A stretch of 64,000 nt of DNA from Bacteroidota bacterium (GTDB lineage Bacteria > Bacteroidota > Ignavibacteria > Palsa-1295), in the NCBI GenBank assembly GCA_021324735.1, contig JAJPIO010000009.1, positions 1 through 64,000 of the forward strand, read 5' to 3'. Of this stretch, positions 27,174 to 37,727 are shown one piece after another. Position numbers and translations under genes: made by a program. Numbering within the stretch: the first letter of the stretch is position 1; every line of letters begins with the position of its first letter. The notes beneath the pieces are model-generated. The model was not told the origin of the DNA. It was given only the letters and a program-made list of their open reading frames with translations, and ran no database searches.

Positions 27174-28076
27174 ATGAAGCATGTATTGCGCGGTACTGGT
27201 ACCGCAATCGTTACTCCGTTCAAAGCAGATGGTTCTGTCGATTACGACGCGTTTCGTAAGTTGGTCGATCTTCAATTGGAAGGCGGCGTCGAAATGCTCG
27301 TCCCGCTCGGTTCGACCGGTGAAAATCCGACGATCACACCTCAGGAGCGTCACGAGATCTTTCGTTGGATGGTCGAATATGTCGATCACCGCGCTGTCGT
27401 TATTGCCGGCACGGGTACCAACGATACACGCACGTCGATCGAGTATACACGCGAAGCAATGCAGCTTGGCGCCGATGCTGCGCTCATCGTGACGCCCTAT
27501 TACAACAAACCAACTCCGAACGGACTGTTCGAGCACTTCAAAGCAGTTGCCGATGTGGGGCTTCCTGTTGTAATGTATAATGTCCCCGGTCGTACCGGAC
27601 TTAACATGAATGCCGAGACGACGCTCCGCTGTGCGGAGATCGAGAACGTCTATGCGATCAAAGAGGCCAGTGCGGATCTTGCACAGTGCATGGAGATCAT
27701 CAATCATGCTCCACAAAAGTTTAATTTACTCTCGGGCGAAGATAACCTGACGGTGCCGCTCATTTCGCTCGGAGCCAAAGGTGTTATCAGCGTTGCCTCG
27801 AATGTCGTACCTCGAGAGTTTTCGAGAATGGTGCGCTTCGCATTAGCCGGGCAATTCGAAGAAGCAAAGGCGCTTCATTATGAGTTGCTCGAACTTATGA
27901 AGGTGAACTTCATTGAATCGAATCCGGGACCGGTCAAGGCAGCGCTTGCGATGCGCGGTTTAATACACGAGTATTATCGCTTGCCGCTGGTGCCAGTAAA
28001 GCCCGAGAGCAAGAAAAGAATAAAAGAAGTGCTGGAGCACCTGGATGCGGTGATCATGGAAGAAGCGGAGGCTTAA
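27174..28076 (+). CDS. dapA: 4-hydroxy-tetrahydrodipicolinate synthase
   Basis: A 300-aa class I aldolase that condenses pyruvate with aspartate semialdehyde. It shows GSTGE at 46-50, Tyr135 in YNVPGRTG and the Schiff-base Lys163 in AIKEAS. It provides substrate for DapB, encoded just upstream. The stop codon lies within a hairpin that separates it from the convergent gene. Confidence 0.96.
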   Translation: MKHVLRGTGTAIVTPFKADGSVDYDAFRKLVDLQLEGGVEMLVPLGSTGENPTITPQERHEIFRWMVEYVDHRAVVIAGTGTNDTRTSIEYTREAMQLGADAALIVTPYYNKPTPNGLFEHFKAVADVGLPVVMYNVPGRTGLNMNAETTLRCAEIENVYAIKEASADLAQCMEIINHAPQKFNLLSGEDNLTVPLISLGAKGVISVASNVVPREFSRMVRFALAGQFEEAKALHYELLELMKVNFIESNPGPVKAALAMRGLIHEYYRLPLVPVKPESKKRIKEVLEHLDAVIMEEAEA

Positions 28077-28086
28077 GCCTCTGCTT
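28063..28086. terminator. hairpin between convergent dapA and GlmU-like gene
   Basis: Arms AAGCGGAGGC (28063-28072) and GCCTCTGCTT (28077-28086) with a TTAA loop and one G-T pair; the dapA stop is at its centre. There is no strong T run, so terminator function is only likely. Confidence 0.45.
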
Positions 28087-28091
28087 ATCTT

Positions 28092-29276
28092 TCAGATTTC
28101 CACGCGATTTCTATCATCGAATAGAGCCTTAAGCAAAAGCATCTCTTGCTCCGTGAGTTGGCGATTTCGCCGCTCCATGACAGCCTGGGCTACGGCCATA
28201 GCTTTGTCGAACCGATACGTGGTAAGTTCTTTCGCTCCTCCCCATGAGAAGTTGGGTATCCACTTTGGTGGAAAGCCTGCGTCAAAAATATTGCAGCTTA
28301 CTCCAACTGCTGTCCCACTATTAAATTGGGTACCGATACTGCTTTTTGAATGATCGCCCATAAGGAGTCCGATGAAGAGAAGTCCGGTATTAAACTCTTC
28401 TCCTTCGATCGTGACTCTGACCGGCGAGTAGTCATTTTTCAGATCGCTGGTATTCGTGCCTGCACCAAGATTTACCCATTCGCCGAGGAAACTATGGCCC
28501 AGGTATCCATCATGCTGTTTGTTGGAGAATCCTTGAACGATCGATGTTTCAATTTCACCGCCCATTTTGCACGTTGGTCCTATCGATGTTCCTTCGTATA
28601 TCTTCGCACCGATCTTAATAAGAGAATTTTTGCCTATAAAAGCCGGTCCAATGATCGTTGAGTTAGGGTAGATCCGAACTGCTTCTTCGATGATGATCTC
28701 GCCATGAATGCAATCGAGAACGACATTAGCGCCGATCTCCGCGCTTGGATGGATAAGAAGATTTTCCGGTTTTACGATCGAGCAATTCGAGAATGCTGGT
28801 CGCTCGACGCTGCGATTCAGCATGGTCCATAATTCAACATCGGCATGAATTGCTTTCGCATTTGCATGTATGATATCCCAAATGGAGGCTGGAGCATCAT
28901 CACGAATGGGCCCCGGTGGCTCGATCGGTTCACCACGAGTGAGTGAATTGGCGATATCTTCGGGTATCTCATCGAACTCGTACCAGCTATTATTAGGATT
29001 GAAGATCAACGCTTCCCGTGCATTGAGCAAAAGCGTGCTGCCTTGAGGTACTTCATTGACGGGCAATCCATATCGCTCCGTAATGACCGTCTTTAATTCT
29101 GGCCGAGTGTGCAAGTATACTTGTGCGCCGCGAAATACGGATTGGACGCGTTCCAACGCAGAAAAGGCCCCGGTCCGAAGTTCGGCTATCGAACGGGTAT
29201 AGGTAAGAGGCAAAAAGCGGCGACTGCGAGCCAGGGTGTCCTCGTAGATTAGGACGTTCTGAAAGGTCTGAGCCAT
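28092..29276 (-). CDS. GlmU-family putative sugar nucleotidyltransferase/acyltransferase
   Basis: A 394-aa protein of the Bacteroidota-type GlmU family. The N-terminal half is a degenerate nucleotidyltransferase-like domain (DTLARSRRFLPLTYTRSIAELRTG). The C-terminal half (about 165-350) is a left-handed beta-helix with hexapeptide repeats (IHPSAEIGANV, GPAFIGKNSLIKIGAKI, GAGTNTSDLKNDYSPV). Probable role: nucleotide-sugar formation or amino-sugar acetylation for the envelope; the exact substrate is uncertain because the canonical pyrophosphorylase loop is not evident. Confidence 0.8.
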   Translation of the reverse strand: MAQTFQNVLIYEDTLARSRRFLPLTYTRSIAELRTGAFSALERVQSVFRGAQVYLHTRPELKTVITERYGLPVNEVPQGSTLLLNAREALIFNPNNSWYEFDEIPEDIANSLTRGEPIEPPGPIRDDAPASIWDIIHANAKAIHADVELWTMLNRSVERPAFSNCSIVKPENLLIHPSAEIGANVVLDCIHGEIIIEEAVRIYPNSTIIGPAFIGKNSLIKIGAKIYEGTSIGPTCKMGGEIETSIVQGFSNKQHDGYLGHSFLGEWVNLGAGTNTSDLKNDYSPVRVTIEGEEFNTGLLFIGLLMGDHSKSSIGTQFNSGTAVGVSCNIFDAGFPPKWIPNFSWGGAKELTTYRFDKAMAVAQAVMERRNRQLTEQEMLLLKALFDDRNRVEI

Positions 29277-29327
29277 GAGGAAAAGGATGAAATATTGTGA
29301 ACTATGAAAAGAGGAGGGACAAATAAA

Positions 29328-29355
29328 AAAGTCCCGGCAAAACTGCCGGGACTTT
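29328..29355 (-). terminator. Rho-independent terminator of rpmE
   Basis: A perfect 9-bp stem, GTCCCGGCA/TGCCGGGAC with a four-base loop. On the minus strand it is followed by a TTTTTTATTTG run. It lies downstream of the L31 gene. Confidence 0.85.
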
Positions 29356-29378
29356 ATATGGTCTATTAAAAACCTTAT

Positions 29379-29630
29379 TTAAGCAGCAGCCTTTTGGGCT
29401 TGCTTCTCTTTGCGCTCTGCGAGCTGCTTGCCAAACTTCTTTTGGAAGCGCTCCACACGGCCAGCCGTATCGACGAGCTTTTGCTTGCCGGTAAAGAATG
29501 GATGGCAACTGGCGCATATTTCAACGCGGAGGGTATCTCCGGCAGCGGTCGAACGGGTCTCGAACTCGGTGCCGCAGCCCGCGCAGTGAACCGTTACGGT
29601 ATGATAACTGGGATGTAAGCCTTCTTTCAT
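29379..29630 (-). CDS. rpmE: 50S ribosomal protein L31
   Basis: An 83-aa protein with the L31 layout: MKEGLHPSY start, zinc-binding cysteines 16, 19, 39 and 42 (CAGC, CASC) and [20 protein letters not shown]. The four cysteines make it the zinc-containing form. The last 20 residues are a basic, Ala/Lys-rich tail. It is followed by its own terminator. Confidence 0.95.
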   Translation of the reverse strand: MKEGLHPSYHTVTVHCAGCGTEFETRSTAAGDTLRVEICASCHPFFTGKQKLVDTAGRVERFQKKFGKQLAERKEKQAQKAAA

Positions 29631-29712
29631 AATTTCTCCTTTGGCGCTGACGGATTTGGCCGTACGCCTTGTGTTAAGTACTTTTAAATGGCCGGGTTTA
29701 ACAGCCTCGTTT

Positions 29713-30492
29713 CTATTTAACGTTCCGAGGTTCCCTGGCTATTACAGACCCCTCAGCATAATGGAGAAAAGCGTCATAAATAGCTCGAATTTGCGGATTT
29801 AGCGCTTTCAACGCTCGTTGATGCTTGCTGATAGTGGTATAGTCCTGCCGGGCGATAGGACCGGTTATAACATTCTTAGCGGGTTTGGATAAACCATTAG
29901 TTAACGCTTGCTCTATAAGTGGCCGAAGAGCAGATTTCATTCGCTTGGGGTCTTCGCCAAGCTTTTCGCTCATCTGTTCGATCGCTGCCAAAAGTAGCAC
30001 TGTAAAATTGGCTCCGAACACCGTCATGGTATGGTACAGAGGTAATGCTTCTTTCGGAAGAGAAATGATGCCTCTGCTGCCAAGCGACGCGACGAATTGA
30101 CGTGCCCAGCGAATTGCGGCAGGATCGTCCGACGAAGCCATCCAATAAATACCCTTTACAAGGCCGGCGTCAGGTTTTGGAAATGTCTGAATAGGATGAA
30201 GTGTGAGTCTCGCTACGCCTGAAGCAAAGGGAAGGACAGTGCTTTCGAGCGAGCCGGCAAGATGGACAATAAACCTCGGTTTTTTCTTAAATTGCTTTAA
30301 AGCTTTGCGAGCTACATCGCTAATTTTTTCATCTTTGGCAGCGACGATCAAAACGTCCGATTCGAACTCCGGAAATCGCTCCGAGCGGGCGGAAACAATG
30401 GACGAAAGTTTATAACGACCGCTCGCCCTGATCGCTTTTGCGAGCGACTGGCCAACTTTGCTTTTGCCAATAATTATAATAGAATCGGCCAT
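29713..30492 (-). CDS. Rossmann-like and DUF2520 domain protein
   Basis: A 259-aa protein with an N-terminal dinucleotide-binding fold ([17 protein letters not shown]) and a C-terminal helical DUF2520 domain ([30 protein letters not shown]). Members resemble F420/NADP-type or ketopantoate-type reductases, but the substrate is not known. The length is typical. It is transcribed towards rpmE with an 82-bp gap. Confidence 0.85.
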   Translation of the reverse strand: MADSIIIIGKSKVGQSLAKAIRASGRYKLSSIVSARSERFPEFESDVLIVAAKDEKISDVARKALKQFKKKPRFIVHLAGSLESTVLPFASGVARLTLHPIQTFPKPDAGLVKGIYWMASSDDPAAIRWARQFVASLGSRGIISLPKEALPLYHTMTVFGANFTVLLLAAIEQMSEKLGEDPKRMKSALRPLIEQALTNGLSKPAKNVITGPIARQDYTTISKHQRALKALNPQIRAIYDAFLHYAEGSVIAREPRNVK

Positions 30493-30578
30493 TTTTGTGA
30501 TGAATTCGAGAATAACACAGATCGAGCGTGATTATTGCCCGTACGGTGCGTTCTCATGTCACCAAAAGATCAAGTCCT

Positions 30579-32114
30579 ATGAAGACCTATAGTATTGCTT
30601 TTTTCGCCTGCATACTGCTTGCGTGGAATGTGTCTGCTCAGACAGTGGGAACATGTAAAATATTTCCTTCGAAGAATCCGTGGAATGAGCGGGTCGATTC
30701 ACTGGCGGTGCATTGGAATTCCGATAAGTATTTGGGTCACATTTCGGGTAAGCATTTGCAGCCTGATTTCAGCATCCCGTTCAATGTGGTAGGGGCATCG
30801 CAGCCGTTCGTCAATGTAACGGCTACACTTTATCCCGATGAGAGCGATCCGGGGCCAATGCCTATTCCACCGAATGCACTTCAGGAACAACCACTTCCTC
30901 CCAGCGGGGACGCGCACGTTCTCGTGGTCGATACTGGCAATCATCGGCTCTATGAACTATATCAAGGAATAAAGCAAAGCGATAATAGCTGGGATGCATC
31001 GTCAACCGCGATCTTCGCGCTCGACTCGAATAATTATCGGCCGGATGGCTGGACCTCGTGCGATGCAGCGGGACTTCCGATCTTTCCAGGACTCCTTCGT
31101 TACGATGAGTGTGCGGCTGGCGAGATCAAGCACGCGCTTCGATTTACGATCCCTACCACACAGCGCGGCTGGATCTTTCCAGCCCGCCATCATGCCGGCT
31201 CGACAAACGATACGACCGTTCTTCCGATGGGCGCTCGTCTCCGATTAAAAGCCAGCTTTGATGATTCGAAGTTTACGGGTTTCGGAAAAGTGATCTCTAC
31301 CGCTCTAAAAAAATATGGTATTATCCTCGCCGATAATGGATCAGCCATTTTTATTTCCGGCGAACCGAATGCGAACTGGCCGCAGGAAGTACAACAGATA
31401 CGCGGTATCTATGCCAGCGATTTAGAAGTGGTCTACACAGGCCCGGTCCGAACCCAGTCAAATCAATATCCAACACCGGTCATTCCGCTCGATCCGCCAT
31501 CCGGTAACTCTGGCACTGGAGTTTTCCACGTTACTTCCAATCCATTTAGTTTTGGCGCTGTAAAGATCGGTGAGGCCGATACGATGAATGTGTCGATGTC
31601 GAATAGTGGCAACGGCGCGCTCATCGCAACGCCACTGACATTCGTTAGCAGTAATCCCGATTTTTCAATTCTCGCCGTCCAGCCGCAGAAGTTTCCGCCA
31701 GATACGCTTCAGCCGGGGGAGGCGATCACTGCAACGATCCGGTTTGCTCCAACGAAATTAGGGCGTGATACAACCACCTTTAGCTTGCAGATTTCTGGGT
31801 CACCCGGTACGCAAAGTGATACGACCGTTATCCTCGCAGGCGAAGGGCTGGCAAATTCAGGGATCACGCCGGATAAGCCAGCAACCGAGTTAGTCGTATA
31901 TCCGAATCCTACGGCAGAGAAAATCATAGTAGAAGCCGTACCCGATGTTTGTTCAGCAGAGATCGTGAATCTTACGGGGCAGAGCCTTTTCTCGACATCC
32001 ATGACGCCAGGGACGAATGTTGTAAAAGTTGAGGTCCTTCCTAACGGGGTATACCTGCTGAGGCTAAGGGGAAATTTTGGTGTCATCAGCAAGCTACTAG
32101 AAGTCCGGCGCTGA
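30579..32114 (+). CDS. secreted T9SS-cargo protein
   Basis: A 511-aa protein. The ATG at 30579 is preferred over an upstream frame start because it gives a signal peptide (MKTYSIAFFACILLAWNVSAQ). A first domain (about 25-290) begins CKIFPSKNPWNERVDSL and ends KYGIILADNGSAIFISG; I recall similar secreted bacterial proteins but no named function. It is followed by a choice-of-anchor-like immunoglobulin domain (about 325-420, FGAVKIGEADTMNVSMSNSG) and a Por-type type IX sorting domain (last 75 residues, VYPNPTAEKI to LPNGVYLLRL). It should be carried across the outer membrane by a type IX system encoded elsewhere. Confidence 0.82.
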   Translation: MKTYSIAFFACILLAWNVSAQTVGTCKIFPSKNPWNERVDSLAVHWNSDKYLGHISGKHLQPDFSIPFNVVGASQPFVNVTATLYPDESDPGPMPIPPNALQEQPLPPSGDAHVLVVDTGNHRLYELYQGIKQSDNSWDASSTAIFALDSNNYRPDGWTSCDAAGLPIFPGLLRYDECAAGEIKHALRFTIPTTQRGWIFPARHHAGSTNDTTVLPMGARLRLKASFDDSKFTGFGKVISTALKKYGIILADNGSAIFISGEPNANWPQEVQQIRGIYASDLEVVYTGPVRTQSNQYPTPVIPLDPPSGNSGTGVFHVTSNPFSFGAVKIGEADTMNVSMSNSGNGALIATPLTFVSSNPDFSILAVQPQKFPPDTLQPGEAITATIRFAPTKLGRDTTTFSLQISGSPGTQSDTTVILAGEGLANSGITPDKPATELVVYPNPTAEKIIVEAVPDVCSAEIVNLTGQSLFSTSMTPGTNVVKVEVLPNGVYLLRLRGNFGVISKLLEVRR

Positions 32115-32206
32115 TCACGAATAAGTAGCTCACCAGTAATTCCTTCAAATTGGTTGCCGCGGCCGTGTTTCTGTAGCAGGTACAGGAATGGATGCTGTGA
32201 CCATCG

Positions 32207-32240
32207 TATTTTTGTACGAATCCTCTTTCGAGTGGATTCG
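32207..32240 (+). promoter_or_regulatory. promoter-like TATTTTTG and hairpin upstream of gap
   Basis: TATTTTTG at 32207-32214 within CGTATTTTTGTA, the same context as before dapB. It is followed by an inverted repeat CGAATCC (32218-32224) / GGATTCG (32234-32240). The GAPDH start is 101 bp downstream, so the hairpin would lie at the 5' end of the mRNA. Confidence 0.45.
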
Positions 32241-32243
32241 TAG

Positions 32244-33317
<1,074 letters not shown>

Positions 33318-33374
33318 CGGATGCAAGAGATCCTATTTTAGGCAAGAGACGATTTTTCTCAAAGCCGTTTTATT

Positions 33375-35150
33375 TTAAGGATCCTTCACACATCGGCAGG
33401 ACTGGGAAAGCGTCTTATTGCCTCCGGCGACTCCGGCAGCCGCATTTCCAATATATAATACGAGATCATACGCATTTCCGGAATTCGTCGGATCATCTGT
33501 TGCGGTCCAAAAGAACCCCTCGAAGTTAAGGTTTTGACCGGATGTGCCTACATTATACCCACCAGGAAGTGCCGTAAAACCACTGCTGTTAGTTGCTCCC
33601 ACATTTGGCGAAGGAGGCGTTGTAAACCATAATGCGGAAGTATCTTTCAGCTTGCCTCCTGCGACGGCACTTCCACCAACGAACGTAACTAACTGATCCA
33701 CCTCCTGCTTGCTCGGGATATGCCATCCCTTCGGACATACACCTTGAACGCCGCTCGGGCTCGCTGTGGAGGAAGCAGCGCCCTGCATCGCGACACTCCA
33801 TGGATATAGTCTTCCGTAGATAGCACCATTGGCAGCATCGTTATTATAGGTGGTACTTCCCGAGGCATTGAAATTCAGATTCCGGGCCATCCACTTTTGC
33901 TTGCCAATGCAAACGGTCGCATACTTTTGGCCATCGCGTGTATCCATAAGCGTATCACCGCACCGGAAATAGCTATAGTCATTTGCCGCAAAATGTTTTA
34001 AGTACAATTTCGGACCATTAGGCCACCTGATATTGTCATCGAACTCCGTACCATTCGATTTCAGGTAACAGTGTCCTGTGCTGTCGGTATTTGTTATGAG
34101 TTGGGTAAGAAGAGAATCCTCCATAGCTACCGCAAAGTCATTGGATACCAGTGCGGAAGACCCATCGCTATGTGCATAGCTGTAATAACTGATCGGATGT
34201 AGGGCGGCAAATGCAGGTTCGATCGCGAGTGGAATGCCTTGGGTTGCCGGTTGTGTCTGGCCGCCATAACACATGTTCGCAAAAATAACGGAACCCGAGA
34301 GACTACTAATTTTGGAAACGTAATTGCTGGTTAGGACCACATGAAATGGAGTCCGGTAGGAAGTTTTCACTTGTTTCGGCCAACCAGGTTTCTGCGGATT
34401 AAGGGAGAGCCCTCTGGCTAGCATCAGTTGCCCCGCCTGTAAGTTGTCATAACCTGATTTTCCCAAATTGACATTAACCAAGACCCTTTCTCCTGCCGCA
34501 TAGGAGCTGAATGTATCGGGGAGTTCTGTGCCAATTAAGAATCCGTTCGGTAAGCCATGTGTGTCGAGGATCACGAGTCCGTAAGAACCGAATTGATCGA
34601 CGACGTCCGACGTGCATTCGGAGTTTTTTTTAACAGTCACCGTGAGTCCGAGGCTGGAGTTAGAGAATATGTTGAGCACGCTCTGGAACGTCGCAGCTTT
34701 GTAGAACTCATCAAATACGGGTGCAAAGATCAGGACATTCGTATTGGTGATATTATGATTAGCAAGCGTTTCAAACTGATGAAGCGATCCGCCACCACCC
34801 GGGCCACCACGGTTAATGCTAAAACCTGAATCATCTATTTCATCGAGGTAATACACTCCCGAAAGCCCGGACGTAAGCGTGAAATAAAGATAGCTACTAT
34901 CGAGCACACCGGCTGACTGAATGTTTGGCTGATGTTGCAGCCACGTTCCAGTTCGCATGAGTGCTGTGTGGTCGTTACCGTTTGTTGAATCAGCGTAATG
35001 GAGTAACTGATCTTCGACAGTGTCGAGGGTTCGGCCGACCTCCGATACCAAAGGTCCGGGTGGGCCATCTTGCATCGTCTGCGTTGGAGCGGAACACTGC
35101 GAAAATGTAAACCCCAGAATAAATAAACCAATAAACGTAGATATTCTCAT
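33375..35150 (-). CDS. lipoprotein with caspase-like peptidase pattern and FISUMP domain
   Basis: 591 aa from the ATG at 35150, which gives a lipoprotein-like signal (MRISTFIGLFILGFTFSQC, Cys19). Residues about 135-345 have alternating beta strands with DTHG at 196-199 and ANMCYGG at 291-297. This His-Gly and Cys-Gly spacing is the pattern of clan CD (caspase/gingipain/CHAT-like) cysteine peptidases, with candidate catalytic His198 and Cys294. The C-terminal 190 residues are a FISUMP domain (GQKYATVCIGKQKWMARNLN, GVCPKGWHIPS, GFFWTATD). The peptidase reading is inference; the FISUMP call is firm. It is exported, probably surface-exposed, and stands alone. Confidence 0.75.
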   Translation of the reverse strand: MRISTFIGLFILGFTFSQCSAPTQTMQDGPPGPLVSEVGRTLDTVEDQLLHYADSTNGNDHTALMRTGTWLQHQPNIQSAGVLDSSYLYFTLTSGLSGVYYLDEIDDSGFSINRGGPGGGGSLHQFETLANHNITNTNVLIFAPVFDEFYKAATFQSVLNIFSNSSLGLTVTVKKNSECTSDVVDQFGSYGLVILDTHGLPNGFLIGTELPDTFSSYAAGERVLVNVNLGKSGYDNLQAGQLMLARGLSLNPQKPGWPKQVKTSYRTPFHVVLTSNYVSKISSLSGSVIFANMCYGGQTQPATQGIPLAIEPAFAALHPISYYSYAHSDGSSALVSNDFAVAMEDSLLTQLITNTDSTGHCYLKSNGTEFDDNIRWPNGPKLYLKHFAANDYSYFRCGDTLMDTRDGQKYATVCIGKQKWMARNLNFNASGSTTYNNDAANGAIYGRLYPWSVAMQGAASSTASPSGVQGVCPKGWHIPSKQEVDQLVTFVGGSAVAGGKLKDTSALWFTTPPSPNVGATNSSGFTALPGGYNVGTSGQNLNFEGFFWTATDDPTNSGNAYDLVLYIGNAAAGVAGGNKTLSQSCRCVKDP

Positions 35151-35222
35151 TGGAAGACACAATCAAATTCGAAATAAAGAACGACAAAGAATGAGTTAGA
35201 CGGTACTCATATATACCTATGA

Positions 35223-36128
35223 TTAAGCTTTTGAGGTTCCAGAGAGGCTTTCCGTTGCTTTTACTCTCGGATAATAGAACGCAAGCATATATCCGCCGAC
35301 GATGATCATCGCGATCGAGATCCATTGTGCCATGGAGAGACCCCAATAGAGCGGATTAATACGAATGAATTCGATGAGCAATCGCTCGATGCCCATTACG
35401 ACCATTACTATCGAGAATACTTTGCCGGGCTCTGTGTCGAACTTCTTGCGATTATTCCAGATGAGGATAAAAGCGATCACACAAAAGATCGTCTCGTAAA
35501 CGGGCGCCGGATGCACCGTTACGATCTCATCGAAGCGAGAGATGCGGCTACCCATCATATCCTTGCCAACCGTGATCGCTGCAAGTGAATCATAATGCCA
35601 TTGGGCTCTCTCGATGGGATGTGTTTTGAAAAAGTCGATGAGTGTGTAGGTCGGCTTAGCTGTTCCCTGCGGGTAAGACATTGCCCAGGGCAGCTTGGAA
35701 GGAATACCATAATCGCCATCGCCGGCAAGCTGGCAACCAATGCGGCCGATACCATAGGCCAGCAACACAACAGGCGAGATCATGTCCGCAAACAATGAAA
35801 AGCGGAGTCCTTTACGTTTGATATAGAGGTAGATCCATATCGTACAAACGAGAAAACCTCCGTAAAACGTAAGCCCGGCAGGAGAGAAGAGTTGGCCCGT
35901 CGGGTCGTGCATGAAGTCGGACCAGTTCTCAAGAATTGAAAAAAGCTTTGAGCCAGCGATGCCACCAACGAGGCAGATCATAGTGATCTGGCCAGCCATT
36001 CGAGGGTCAAATCCACGCCGTCGAATTTCGGATGTAAAGAAGTAATTCGCAACCAGAAATGCTGTGGCCATCATAAGGCCAAAGCTGTAGAGCGTAATGG
36101 GTCCGATGTGGAAAAGGACGGGATACAT
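35223..36128 (-). CDS. lgt: prolipoprotein diacylglyceryl transferase
   Basis: A 301-aa, seven-helix membrane enzyme that adds diacylglycerol to the lipobox cysteine of prolipoproteins. Family features: GLTFYGGF in the third helix region, GRIGCQLAGDGDYG, and the C-terminal VMGIERLLIEFIR. The Asn usual in GRxGN is Cys here, a variation also known in other lineages. It serves the many lipoproteins in this window. Confidence 0.93.
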   Translation of the reverse strand: MYPVLFHIGPITLYSFGLMMATAFLVANYFFTSEIRRRGFDPRMAGQITMICLVGGIAGSKLFSILENWSDFMHDPTGQLFSPAGLTFYGGFLVCTIWIYLYIKRKGLRFSLFADMISPVVLLAYGIGRIGCQLAGDGDYGIPSKLPWAMSYPQGTAKPTYTLIDFFKTHPIERAQWHYDSLAAITVGKDMMGSRISRFDEIVTVHPAPVYETIFCVIAFILIWNNRKKFDTEPGKVFSIVMVVMGIERLLIEFIRINPLYWGLSMAQWISIAMIIVGGYMLAFYYPRVKATESLSGTSKA

Positions 36129-36245
36129 GAGCGAGCTAAAGAAGTGCTAAGTGCCGGTGTCGAAAAATTCTTGAAATTGAGCTAACATGACCGCCCCGAA
36201 CGACGTTCTGCCAATACTTAGCACTGAACCCTACCCAGCACTACC

Positions 36246-36983
36246 GTGAAGCTTGGCATTATCGGCGCAATGCCGCAGGAGATCGATCTTATCGTCGACG
36301 ATTTTGAACGAGAATCTATCCAGGAAATCGCTGGCCGATCCTATCATCTCGGACGTTTTGCTGGCGTTGATTCGGTGCTCGTCTTTTCTCGATGGGGGAA
36401 AGTTGCCGCCGCATCAACGGCAACAGCCTTGATCGAGCGGTTTAATGTCGATTGCATCGTTTTTACCGGGGTGGCTGGTGCTGCAGCCGAAGCGCTTAAC
36501 CTGGGCGATGTTGTCGTTGCCGATCGTCTTATCCAGCATGATTTTGATGTGAGTCCCACCGGCATGTTTGCTAAGTTCGAGATCCCTCTCTTAGGTATTA
36601 GCCATTTCGAGGTTGATGATCGGCTGGTGGAACTCGGGAAAATAGCTGCGGAGGACTATCTTATCAATCATTCTCAATCCCTCGAGCAGGAAGGTCCCAA
36701 AGTTTATATAGGTACAATTGCGAGTGGCGATCAATTTATTGCCCATCCTGAGAAATTAGAATCGCTCCGAAGTGCAATTCCTGATCTTCTTTGTGTAGAG
36801 ATGGAAGGCGCCGCTGTCGCACAGGTCTGTCACGAATATAAAATACCGTATCTCGTAATACGCACTATATCGGATAAAGCCGATCACTCTGCGGCTGTCG
36901 ATTTCATTACGTTTATTCAGGAAATAGCTCGTCATTATTCGCACGGCATTCTGAAGCTTCTCGCTCCTAAGCTTGCGGAATAA
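36246..36983 (+). CDS. mtnN: 5'-methylthioadenosine/S-adenosylhomocysteine nucleosidase
   Basis: A 245-aa purine-nucleosidase-fold enzyme that cleaves adenine from MTA and SAH. Motifs: GAMPQE with Glu12, FTGVAGA, the EMEGAA segment with Glu187, and the catalytic Asp210 in RTISDKAD. The start is GTG at 36246. The length is normal. Confidence 0.94.
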   Translation: MKLGIIGAMPQEIDLIVDDFERESIQEIAGRSYHLGRFAGVDSVLVFSRWGKVAAASTATALIERFNVDCIVFTGVAGAAAEALNLGDVVVADRLIQHDFDVSPTGMFAKFEIPLLGISHFEVDDRLVELGKIAAEDYLINHSQSLEQEGPKVYIGTIASGDQFIAHPEKLESLRSAIPDLLCVEMEGAAVAQVCHEYKIPYLVIRTISDKADHSAAVDFITFIQEIARHYSHGILKLLAPKLAE

Positions 36984-37060
36984 ATAATTGTTGCAACGTG
37001 TTCGAAGGTCGTCGTTTGGCAGTGCCAAATTTTCTTTTCTTGATTATCTAGTCGTACGTC

Positions 37061-37564
37061 ATGCAAATTAAGATCACTCTTACACTCGTCTCTCTTGCTC
37101 TTGTTACGGGTATTATTTTATCGAATAGTTTAGCTGGGTCCGCAAAGCCGATCCCGGTCACCAGGAGTTCTGTTTCGTCGGCTACTAAGGCCGATACCAA
37201 TATCGATTGGAAGGCAATGTCTCGCCCGGAGCGTAAGGAGTATATGCGGGATGTTGTGTTACCAAAAATGAAGTCGCTGATGCATGACTTCGATGCTAAG
37301 GCGTTCAAAAACGTAAAATGCGTAACGTGTCACGGTAATGGAGCTCGCGAGGGTACCTATAAAATGCCGAACCCGGACCTTCCGAAATTACCCGCAACTC
37401 CGGAAGGCTTCGCTAAACTGAAGGAAAAACATCCGGCTATGATGAAGTTTATGTCCCAGACGATGAAGCCACAGATGGCGGAATTGCTTGGAATGCCGCA
37501 ATTTGACCCGAAGACCGGGGAGGGGTTTGGCTGCGGAAATTGCCATACCAGCAAGAAGAAGTAG
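37061..37564 (+). CDS. periplasmic diheme cytochrome c
   Basis: A 167-aa protein with signal peptide (about 1-25) and two heme c sites, CVTCH at 87-91 and CGNCH at 158-162, spaced by about 66 residues rich in Lys, Met and Pro. It resembles small photosynthetic-reaction-centre/diheme-type cytochromes only loosely; no named family is assigned. It is a possible electron carrier for, or branch from, the respiratory cluster. It stands alone, with gaps of 78 and 163 bp. Confidence 0.85.
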   Translation: MQIKITLTLVSLALVTGIILSNSLAGSAKPIPVTRSSVSSATKADTNIDWKAMSRPERKEYMRDVVLPKMKSLMHDFDAKAFKNVKCVTCHGNGAREGTYKMPNPDLPKLPATPEGFAKLKEKHPAMMKFMSQTMKPQMAELLGMPQFDPKTGEGFGCGNCHTSKKK

Positions 37565-37691
37565 CTGTTTTACGGGCTTCTTCATTATTCTTTCTGCTTT
37601 TGTAACAAGTTTGCCCTTTTCGCGTGTTTACGCGCGCGGTTGATAAGAATGTGCTCTTGCCGTACAATTTTTTGACGTTGGTACCGTCATT

Positions 37692-37716
37692 GGCGGTGGA
37701 TCATATATCCGCCGCC
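37692..37716 (+). promoter_or_regulatory. stem-loop just upstream of the efflux operon
   Basis: Arms GGCGGTGGAT (37692-37701) and ATCCGCCGCC (37707-37716) pair over 10 bp with one G-T, loop CATAT, 11 bases before the ATG. A smaller TGACG/CGTCA repeat lies just upstream. It could be an operator or an mRNA structure controlling translation. Confidence 0.4.
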
Positions 37717-37727
37717 TGACCATTACA

